Shown: positions 7,242 to 12,387 of the stretch, piece after piece
How positions within the stretch are numbered: the stretch's first letter is position 1
Layout of the letters: each line of letters begins with the position of its first letter
Assembly: GCA_017578085.1 (NCBI GenBank)
Contig: PKQR01000057.1
Location: 1 to 12,387, forward strand
Direction: 5' to 3'
DNA length: 12,387 bases
DNA from: Bacillota bacterium
Lineage (GTDB): Bacteria; Bacillota; Limnochordia; Limnochordales; ZCTH02-B6
Made by a program: the position numbers and the translations under genes
The notes under the pieces: model-generated
Told to the model about the DNA's origin: nothing
What the model saw: only the letters and a program-made list of their open reading frames with translations
The model's database searches: none

Positions 7242-7931
7242 TCAAGCCAAGTACGGCAAGCGCGCGATGGTGTCCAGCACCGCTCCGGTGTCGGACAAGT
7301 CCTCCCGCACCGCATCGGCCCCGCAGCGGGCCAGGGCGGAAGCGTCAAACGGGCCCGTCGCGACCAGCAGGCAAGCGTAGCCGTTGGCCCTGGCGCAGTC
7401 CGCATCCCGCGGCGTGTCGCCGATCACCACAACCCGATCAAAGTCAGTCCCGTAATGGTCCCGAGCCCGCTGCACACCGACCCGCACAAGCTCCGCCCGA
7501 TTCGTGGCGTCGCTCCCGAAGCCGCCCACGGGCAGCAAGTCGTTGATGTCGTGGGGTGCCAGTTTCACCCGGGCGCCCCGCTCGAGGTTGCCGGTGCCCA
7601 GCGCCGCGTACAGCCCGTTTTCCGGCGAGCAATGGGCCAGGAGCTCCCGGACGCCCGGGGCCAGGCGGCCCGGCCGCTTGCGCACCTCATCCACGAGGCA
7701 GTCGACATAAGTGTTCCACAGCTCGGGGCTCCAGGCTTCGGCCGGGTCCCGTCCGATCCGCCGCAGCATGTCCGCGAAAATGGCCGTGTCGGTGCGGCCA
7801 GCCGTCTCCAGGGACTCCCACTGGTCGGTGGTCCCGTAAAGGAGCGCGAACGCCCGCACAAGGGCGCGGCGGCCGGCTCCTTCACCCAGCACCAGGGTCC
7901 CGTCCAGGTCAAAGAGCAAGAGCGTTTTCAT
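7242..7931 (-). CDS. HAD hydrolase subfamily IA, phosphoglycolate-phosphatase-like
   Basis: A 229-residue HAD phosphatase of the Gph/beta-phosphoglucomutase-like type. Motif I is FDLDGTLV with Asp8 and Asp10, motif II is LGTGN with Thr113, motif III includes Lys123, and motif IV is VIGDTPRDADCARANG with Asp172 and Asp176. The alpha-helical cap lies between residues 15 and 90, as in subfamily IA. The start ATG overlaps the stop of the ATP-grasp gene as ATGA (7928-7931), a classic coupling junction, and there is no strong independent ribosome binding site, so translation probably depends on the upstream gene. Substrate unknown. Phosphoglycolate, sugar phosphates and nucleotides are all common in the family; coupling to a coat-type gene hints at a role there, but that is inference. 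Confidence 0.9.
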   Translation of the reverse strand: MKTLLLFDLDGTLVLGEGAGRRALVRAFALLYGTTDQWESLETAGRTDTAIFADMLRRIGRDPAEAWSPELWNTYVDCLVDEVRKRPGRLAPGVRELLAHCSPENGLYAALGTGNLERGARVKLAPHDINDLLPVGGFGSDATNRAELVRVGVQRARDHYGTDFDRVVVIGDTPRDADCARANGYACLLVATGPFDASALARCGADAVREDLSDTGAVLDTIARLPYLA

Positions 7932-9319
7932 ACTTCAGGGATTCGCTCAAGGGCAGTTGATTCCTTGCCCGAGCCCTCCGTCCCGGGCCGCGGCGGGACC
8001 CCGCGCGCAGGCGACGCGGGGCCGAAGCCCGCCAGGTACCTGGCGTACTCCATGGGAAGGCTGTACACGGCCGGATTGGCCAACCGGCCAGAGCGACCGG
8101 GTTTCGTGTTGACCTCAATGATCCAGAGGCGCCCGTCCCGGTCCACGCCGATGTCCACGCCCACGTCGCCCGCCCGGGGTGCGATGGCATCAACGGCGGG
8201 CAGAATGCGCTTCACCAGCCGCCGGAGCTCCACCCCAAGCGGCGCGGCACCCCGCCGGCGGGGCACGCGGCACGCGAAGGCCTGAAAGGGCAGTACGGTT
8301 CCTCCCCGGTGCAGGTTGGAGACGACCGATCCGGGGCGGGCCCGGCGGACGGTCATGCCCGCGACGCGCCAGCGGGCCCGTCCGTCTTTCAGCGCCAGCA
8401 CCCGCACGTCGCAGACGCGCCCGCCCACCCTTACGAGGTCCAGTCCTTGCTGGACCATCCACTTGCCGTACGCCTGCCACTGCCCCAACTGCCCGGCCAG
8501 GGCCGCTTCCGGCACGACCCGTGCGCCAAAGTTGGCGCTGGACGCGATCCGCACGACCCCGGGCCCCGCGGCCGCCACCCGCAGGACGCCAAGGCCCATA
8601 AAGCCCGCGGCCGGTTTCAAGTAGACAACGCCCCAACGGGACAGCATCGCCCGCACCGTGTCCCACGATTCCAAGAGGACCGTCTCCGGCAGATGTCTGC
8701 GGAGTTGCGGGTACGAGGCCAGGTGCTGGTACATGCGCCACTTGTCGCCGAGATCGCCGTTGAAGACGGTGCAGCCGTGGGCCCTCAACTGCTCCAGAAA
8801 CCCAGCGATCGTTTCCGGCGGCCCGATGCCGATGGACCGGTCAAAGACGACCTGGGGAAAAGGGAAGGGACGGCGCACCCACCCGCCCCGGTGGAGAGAC
8901 CTTCCGAGCACAACCCGTTCGTCCCAAACGACATCGGCAGGTGCAAATAGATACGCGAGCACCCCCCGCCGGCGCGCCATACCGACGAATAGGCGGTACG
9001 TGTTGTGGTACTGCGCCGCCAAGATACCGACGACGGGCCCCAAGTCGATGGCCGGGCACCCGCCTGTGGCCCCGGGGCGGGCCCAGAGCAGCACCGGCAC
9101 CGGCAAGCGCAGCGCCGCGGCCGCCGCCGGCCACAAGCCGAGGGTCAACCCCGGCGCCGCGAACACCCGCAGCAGCCCCGCCACAGCGCCCGAACCCAGC
9201 CGCACCGTGGCAGGGGTCCCGCTCTTAAGGCCTAGGGCACGGGCGAGCGGTGCGGAAACCAAGAGCTGTCCAGGCGACAGGCGGCGGCTGGCGAAGATGC
9301 GGACCGGTATCGGCGACAC
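7928..9319 (-). CDS. YheC/YheD-type ATP-grasp protein (endospore coat-associated family)
   Basis: A 463-residue protein of the YheC/YheD family, known from Bacillus as endospore coat-associated and built on an ATP-grasp fold; ATP-grasp enzymes typically join a carboxylate to an amine or thiol through an acyl-phosphate. Visible in order: an N-terminal domain (1-130), DKWRMYQHL (192-200), a lysine in VYLKPAAGFMGLG (Lys235), QQGLDL (290-295), DVRVL (304-308), the very characteristic SNLHRGGT (334-341), and VDIGVDRDGRLWIIEVNTKP (388-407) with Glu402 and Asn404 as probable Mg-ATP ligands. The last 30 residues are a Pro/Gly-rich tail. The GTG start (9317-9319) is 8 bp after the glycosyltransferase stop, and its own stop overlaps the next start. 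The substrate is not known. It is the main sign that the host forms endospores. Confidence 0.9.
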   Translation of the reverse strand: MSPIPVRIFASRRLSPGQLLVSAPLARALGLKSGTPATVRLGSGAVAGLLRVFAAPGLTLGLWPAAAAALRLPVPVLLWARPGATGGCPAIDLGPVVGILAAQYHNTYRLFVGMARRRGVLAYLFAPADVVWDERVVLGRSLHRGGWVRRPFPFPQVVFDRSIGIGPPETIAGFLEQLRAHGCTVFNGDLGDKWRMYQHLASYPQLRRHLPETVLLESWDTVRAMLSRWGVVYLKPAAGFMGLGVLRVAAAGPGVVRIASSANFGARVVPEAALAGQLGQWQAYGKWMVQQGLDLVRVGGRVCDVRVLALKDGRARWRVAGMTVRRARPGSVVSNLHRGGTVLPFQAFACRVPRRRGAAPLGVELRRLVKRILPAVDAIAPRAGDVGVDIGVDRDGRLWIIEVNTKPGRSGRLANPAVYSLPMEYARYLAGFGPASPARGVPPRPGTEGSGKESTALERIPEV

Positions 9320-9327
9320 CGCCTGGA

Positions 9328-10368
9328 TCAGCCCCTGACCGGCCTCACAGCCCGTCGGTCCCGCAACTCCGCCAAGACCTCCGCGTACAGGGCGGCCGTC
9401 TGGGAGGCCACGCGCCGGATGTCAAACCGCTCCGCTACAAAGCGCCGGCCCCACGCGGCCAGGGCGCGGCGGCGCTCCGGGTCTTGCTTGAGCTCGAGGA
9501 GTGCGGTGCGGATCGCGTCGGGCGCCGGGCGCGTCCCGCGGGCGCGGCCGATGAAGTTGTCCCGGGCCAGGCGGTCCGCGTTCTCGGGGGTCAGCAGCCC
9601 GTCCCAGCCCTCTCCCAGCACCAGCGCCGCGCAGCCGGTGGCGAGTCCCTCAAGGACCGCCCGGCCTGTCCCCACCACCACGTCGCTGGCCGCCAGCCAA
9701 GGGGCAGGGTTTGCCAGCCAGCCGACATACTGCGTCCACGGCGCCGCGGGGCGGTCAGACGCCATGACCAGCTCCACCCCGGCCAAGCCCTTCACCGCTT
9801 GGCACAGCGCCTCCACACCGGGCCGCCTGAGGTGGTCCACGCGCCCGAGGTACAGCACCCGCAGGGTCTCCCGGGGCAGCCGCTCGCGAAACGGGAACTG
9901 CTCCAGATCAATGCCGTTGGGAATCACCCGCGTGCGGCCCCCCCGCGGCCCCATCTCGTCCGCCAGCGTTTCCCACGGGCAAATGATCCGGCGCGCTTGG
10001 GCGAAAGCGGGTTCGTGCTCGGGAGATATCAGCGTGCGTGCGTGGCAAGTGATGACCAGCGGCACCCCCGTGCGCTCGGCAAGGCGCGCCCCGACGGCAA
10101 AGGTGCGTTTGGTATGGGCGTGAATCACCTGCACGCGCAGCCGCCGCACCAGCGCCGCCAGGTGCCCGGCCCCGAGCCGGATGGAGCAGGGCACCGGGCC
10201 AGCCAGGGCGCGGACGTACCGCCACTGCCGCAAGGTGCGCACGCGCCCGTTGGCCACGTGCACCGCGTGCCCCTGCCGCATAAGCTCCCTTGCCAAAGCG
10301 AACACATGGGTCATCTGGCCGCTGGGGAAGTAGTGGGAAAGCATCAGGATCCGCACGGGAGTCCACAT
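9328..10368 (-). CDS. Glycosyltransferase, GT4-like (GT-B fold)
   Basis: A 346-residue retaining-type glycosyltransferase that would move a sugar from a nucleotide donor to a glycan, lipid or protein acceptor in the cytoplasm or at the membrane face. The N-terminal domain has VRILMLSHYFPSGQMTHVF (5-23) and VIHAHTKR (81-88). The linker RVIPNGIDLEQFP (147-159) and VLYLGRVD (171-178) open the donor-binding domain. The usual EGFGxxxLEA motif is replaced by GTGRAVLEGLATG, followed by GEGWDGLLTPEN; this variant occurs in some GT4 proteins. The start is uncertain. ATG at 10368 is used here, GTG at 10356 gives a typical VRILML start, and ATG at 10344 overlaps the stop of a small upstream ORF as TGATG. 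None has a good ribosome binding site of its own. The ATP-grasp gene follows after 8 bp. Confidence 0.87.
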   Translation of the reverse strand: MWTPVRILMLSHYFPSGQMTHVFALARELMRQGHAVHVANGRVRTLRQWRYVRALAGPVPCSIRLGAGHLAALVRRLRVQVIHAHTKRTFAVGARLAERTGVPLVITCHARTLISPEHEPAFAQARRIICPWETLADEMGPRGGRTRVIPNGIDLEQFPFRERLPRETLRVLYLGRVDHLRRPGVEALCQAVKGLAGVELVMASDRPAAPWTQYVGWLANPAPWLAASDVVVGTGRAVLEGLATGCAALVLGEGWDGLLTPENADRLARDNFIGRARGTRPAPDAIRTALLELKQDPERRRALAAWGRRFVAERFDIRRVASQTAALYAEVLAELRDRRAVRPVRG

Positions 10369-10436
10369 CCATAGGAGCCGTGCCGCCGGCAGCCAGCGGC
10401 CAAGCACGCCCTAATCTGCAGCTCACAGAAGTGCAC
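10344..10436 (-). CDS. Putative 30-residue Cys-rich small ORF overlapping the glycosyltransferase start
   Basis: GTG (10434-10436) stands 8 nt after AGGAGG (10445-10450), the only strong ribosome binding site upstream of the minus-strand glycosyltransferase, yet it is in a different frame from that gene. The ORF encodes 30 residues with five cysteines (4, 11, 16, 24, 28), including CGLPC near the end. Its stop TGA overlaps an in-frame glycosyltransferase ATG as TGATG. It could be a coupling leader or a small protein. The five Cys may only reflect the antisense-like codon bias of reading a GC-rich gene out of frame. No known family recognised. Confidence 0.35.
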   Translation of the reverse strand: MHFCELQIRACLAAGCRRHGSYGCGLPCGS

Positions 10437-10530
10437 GCTGCCACCCTCCTCCGCCCCGGGACGATTGGCTTGCCCGCCGCTTCCTTGCTGTCGGCGGCGC
10501 AGGCCGCCCCTTTGTTTGCCATTGGTATGT

Positions 10531-10549
10531 GTTGGCCGCCGCCGCCAAC
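10531..10549. repeat. Inverted repeat in the divergent region, possible operator
   Basis: GTTGGC (10531-10536) and GCCAAC (10544-10549) are perfect arms around CGCCGCC. Six-bp arms in a promoter region fit a dimeric regulator site, but the bases are GC-rich and chance is not excluded. Confidence 0.3.
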
Positions 10550-10607
10550 GCGGTAACCGGTTCCCATTCTGTCCGCTGGCCGGCGGGGCGCACGGCGCGC
10601 CCAGCCT

Positions 10608-10615
10608 CATACGAT
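10608..10615 (+). promoter_or_regulatory. Possible sporulation-sigma (SigE/SigK-like) -10 element
   Basis: CATACGAT matches seven of eight bases of the SigE-type -10 CATACAAT and fits the SigK pattern CATAnnnT. It lies about 50 bp before the plus-strand glycosyltransferase start, so an mRNA would begin near 10620 with a leader of about 45 nt. The -35 side is weak: an AC at 10592-10593 is a little too close for SigK. One short motif in GC-rich DNA is thin evidence. Confidence 0.25.
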
Positions 10616-10663
10616 GGAGCCAGGCCCGCCCCGCGGGGCCGGCCTTAAAGGAGGGACCGCCTG

Positions 10664-11947
10664 ATGCCGGGCGCTGCCCGGGCCCGTGGCGCCCGCCGCA
10701 CCGTCCCGCTTCCGGACAGGAGCGTGTGGGACCTCACACTGCAAGCCCGCTGGGCGCGCACGCTGGGCCAAAGGCCGGACATGCCCAGCCGCTCGCCCTA
10801 CATCCTCTACCGCGGCCCCTTTTACACCCCAAGCGGCTACACCTACGAAGCCCGCACCCTGCTGCGGCATTTCTTGTCGGCGGGTTTCACCGTGCGCACG
10901 CTGCCGGCGGCCTTGCGCCTCCTGCGCCGCCCAGCCGTGCTCCGCCGCCTCGCGCCGGACCTGTACGACCTGCACGCGGCGGTGCGGGGGCGCCGCCCGA
11001 CCGTGGAACTCACCCACATGCCCGCGTGCTATTTCGCACCCCTCGCCCGCGGGGCGGTCCGCATCGGGCGCACCATGTTTGAAACCGACCGGCTGCCGGC
11101 CGACTGGGTGCGGGCCTGCAACCGCATGGACGAGATCTGGGTACCCTCCACCTTCAACGCCCGCACGTTCGCGGAGAGCGGCGTGAGAGAGGAGAAAATC
11201 CGCGTGTTGCCCCTCGGGGTCGACACGCAGCGGTTCCATCCCGGGGTGCCGCCCCTGCCCATCCCGGGCGCCCGCGGGTTCGTCTTCCTGGCCAACTTCG
11301 CCTGGCAACAGCGCAAGGGCTGGCCGCTGCTGGTGGAGGCGTTCGTGCGGGAATTCCGGCCCCATGAGGACGTCACCCTCGTCCTGAAGACGTTGCCGGT
11401 CTTCCATGCCCGGGACACTGTGCGGCGACAGCTGCACCGCTGGATCCGGCGGCTGGGGTTTACCCCGGGCCACACGGCTCCCATCGTCCTCGACCAGCGG
11501 GTGCTTCCCAGCGACGCCCTGCCCCGGCTGTACGCGGCCTGTGACGCGTTCGTCCTGCCGACCTGCGGCGAAGGGTGGGGCTTCCCGTTCCTGGAAGCGA
11601 TGGCGTGCGGCAAGCCGGTCATCGGCACGCGCTGGAGCGGGCCGCTGGACTTTTTGCACGACGGCAACGCCTACCTCATCGACATCGAAGGGCTGGTACC
11701 CGTGGGACACAGCGTCGAACTGGGCCGTTTCTACCGGGGCCATCGCTGGGCAAAGCCCAGCGTGGACCACTTGCGGGCCCTCATGCGCCACGTGGTGGAG
11801 CACCCCGGCGAGGCGCTGGCCCGGGGCCACCGAGCGCGGCTGGAAGTTGAGCAGCGGTGGGACGTGGCCCACACGGCAGCCCGGTTTATTGAGGCCTTGA
11901 CCCGCTGGGTGCGGATCACCCCGTATGCGGTCCACGTTTCCCATTGA
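10664..11947 (+). CDS. Glycosyltransferase, GT4-like (GT-B fold)
   Basis: A 427-residue glycosyltransferase. The N-terminal domain has YRGPFYTPSGYTYEARTLLRH... (from 49), the region where GT4 enzymes hold the acceptor, and RIGRTMFETDRLPADWV (133-149). WVPSTFNARTFAESGV (159-174) and LPLGVDTQRFHP (182-193) mark the interdomain linker. FLANFAWQQRKGW (208-220) starts the donor domain, and the EX7E motif is CGEGWGFPFLEAMACGKPV (301-319) with Glu303 and Glu311. Sugar and acceptor are unknown. The ATG follows AAAGGAGG (10647-10654) by 9 nt. A second candidate is Met40 (10781), because the first 39 residues are basic and look poorly conserved. It is divergent from the other genes and ends 8 bp from the converging partial gene. 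Confidence 0.88.
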   Translation: MPGAARARGARRTVPLPDRSVWDLTLQARWARTLGQRPDMPSRSPYILYRGPFYTPSGYTYEARTLLRHFLSAGFTVRTLPAALRLLRRPAVLRRLAPDLYDLHAAVRGRRPTVELTHMPACYFAPLARGAVRIGRTMFETDRLPADWVRACNRMDEIWVPSTFNARTFAESGVREEKIRVLPLGVDTQRFHPGVPPLPIPGARGFVFLANFAWQQRKGWPLLVEAFVREFRPHEDVTLVLKTLPVFHARDTVRRQLHRWIRRLGFTPGHTAPIVLDQRVLPSDALPRLYAACDAFVLPTCGEGWGFPFLEAMACGKPVIGTRWSGPLDFLHDGNAYLIDIEGLVPVGHSVELGRFYRGHRWAKPSVDHLRALMRHVVEHPGEALARGHRARLEVEQRWDVAHTAARFIEALTRWVRITPYAVHVSH

Positions 11948-11955
11948 CCGTCCCG

Positions 11956-12387
11956 CTAAGCCCCGCCGCGCCGGTGCCTGGCGGCATGGCTCCTGACCGT
12001 GGCCCCAACGGCACCCCGGCCCCTGGCACCACGGTGTCGCCGCCGTCGCCGCCGGCCCGTGGCCGCCCAGGCCCTCCGGATCAGCCGCACGAACTGCGCT
12101 TCCAAGATTGGACCAGCAAAACGCCGTGCGTAGTTGACGTGGCCGGCCGCGCCCAGCTGCTGCCGCCAACCGGGATCCCGGAGGAGCTGGACGATGACCT
12201 GGGCGATGTGGTCGTAGTCCAGGTCGGAAACGAGCACGGCATGGGGACCGGCTGTTTCGACCACCGCGGCGCGAGCCAGCGCGACCACCGGCTTGCCCAG
12301 CGCCTGGGCTTCCAGGATGGGCACACCGAAGCCCTCATGCTCGCTGAGAGACAGAAACACATCGCACGCCTGATAGTAGCCTTTGAG
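11956..12387 (-). CDS. C-terminal part of a third glycosyltransferase, GT4-like, 5'-truncated by the window edge
   Basis: The frame is open from the window edge to TAG at 11956-11958 and gives the last 143 residues. It begins in the donor-binding domain with LKGYYQACDVFLSLSEHEGFGVPILEAQALGKPVV, where EGFGVPILE (visible residues 18-26) is the EX7E motif of GT4 enzymes. A typical C-terminal helix region (LLRDPGWRQQLGAAG, then an IRRAW segment) follows. After that comes an unusual tail of about 32 residues, very rich in Arg with Gly, Ala and His. It may be real, or a sign that the true end has been changed by a frameshift. It converges on the plus-strand glycosyltransferase with only 8 bp between the two stop codons. 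Confidence 0.85.
   Translation of the reverse strand, partial: LKGYYQACDVFLSLSEHEGFGVPILEAQALGKPVVALARAAVVETAGPHAVLVSDLDYDHIAQVIVQLLRDPGWRQQLGAAGHVNYARRFAGPILEAQFVRLIRRAWAATGRRRRRRHRGARGRGAVGATVRSHAARHRRGGA
11996..12035. repeat. Inverted repeat at the convergent end of two glycosyltransferase genes
   Basis: ACCGTGG (11996-12002) and CCACGGT (12029-12035) are perfect 7-bp arms around a 26-nt GC-rich loop. They lie in the tail of the minus-strand gene, about 50 bp past the stop of the plus-strand gene. There is no T-run, but with only 8 bp between the genes any termination signal must lie inside coding sequence. Confidence 0.3.

Larger units (their letters stand above)
10369..10663. promoter_or_regulatory. 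Divergent intergenic region between two glycosyltransferase genes
   Basis: This 295-bp region must hold the promoters for the minus-strand run (glycosyltransferase, ATP-grasp, HAD genes) and the plus-strand glycosyltransferase. It contains the small ORF at 10344-10436, a perfect inverted repeat GTTGGC/GCCAAC (10531-10549, 7-nt loop), the palindrome AACCGGTT (10555-10562), a sporulation-like -10 (10608-10615) and the self-complementary CCCCGCGGGG (10629-10638). I see no convincing housekeeping -35/-10 pair on either strand. Confidence 0.45.

Noticed and set aside
6819..8285. 488-codon open frame on the plus strand
   Set aside because: It runs opposite the two HAD genes and the ATP-grasp gene, with low-complexity Arg/Ser/Pro-rich translation and no recognisable family.
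10607..12169. 520-codon open frame on the minus strand
   Set aside because: It is opposite the plus-strand glycosyltransferase, which has a strong ribosome binding site and a clear EX7E motif. The antisense translation has no recognisable domain.

Overview
The window is a GC-rich stretch (roughly two thirds G+C by eye) with tightly packed genes, strong AGGAGG or AAGGGGG ribosome binding sites and several non-ATG starts. One gene belongs to the YheC/YheD ATP-grasp family, which is linked to the endospore coat. I therefore infer a high-GC, spore-forming member of the Bacillota (Firmicutes), of the general type of Symbiobacterium, Thermaerobacter or the Limnochordia. The exact lineage cannot be read from this sequence.

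Layout. Positions 1-71 (minus) hold the first codons of a membrane protein whose N-terminus looks like a MrpA/NuoL-type antiporter subunit. Positions 282-5134 (minus) are a complete branched-chain amino-acid/amide ABC importer in the transcribed order livM-livH-livJ-livG-livF: two permeases, a secreted binding protein, then two ATPases. This order is not the usual one. Upstream of livM is a 152-bp gap with two mutually exclusive hairpins, a T-run and a 7-codon leader ORF with an ideal Shine-Dalgarno sequence. It could be an attenuator, or the pfkA terminator. Next come pfkA (5287-6258), a Cof-type HAD phosphatase (6359-7183), a subfamily IA HAD phosphatase (7242-7931), a YheC/YheD-type ATP-grasp protein (7928-9319) and a GT4-type glycosyltransferase (9328-10368), all on minus with short spacing or overlap. 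The glycosyltransferase start is overlapped by a Cys-rich 30-codon ORF that carries the only good Shine-Dalgarno sequence there.

A 295-bp divergent region separates this run from a plus-strand glycosyltransferase (10664-11947). That gene converges, 8 bp apart, on the C-terminal part of a third glycosyltransferase (11956-12387, minus) cut by the window edge.

How the genes may work together. The liv genes form one import system. The three glycosyltransferases, the ATP-grasp protein and the HAD phosphatases suggest a spore-envelope or surface glycoconjugate locus. That part is inference from family membership and spacing. No rRNA, tRNA, CRISPR array, transposase or obvious mobile element was seen.
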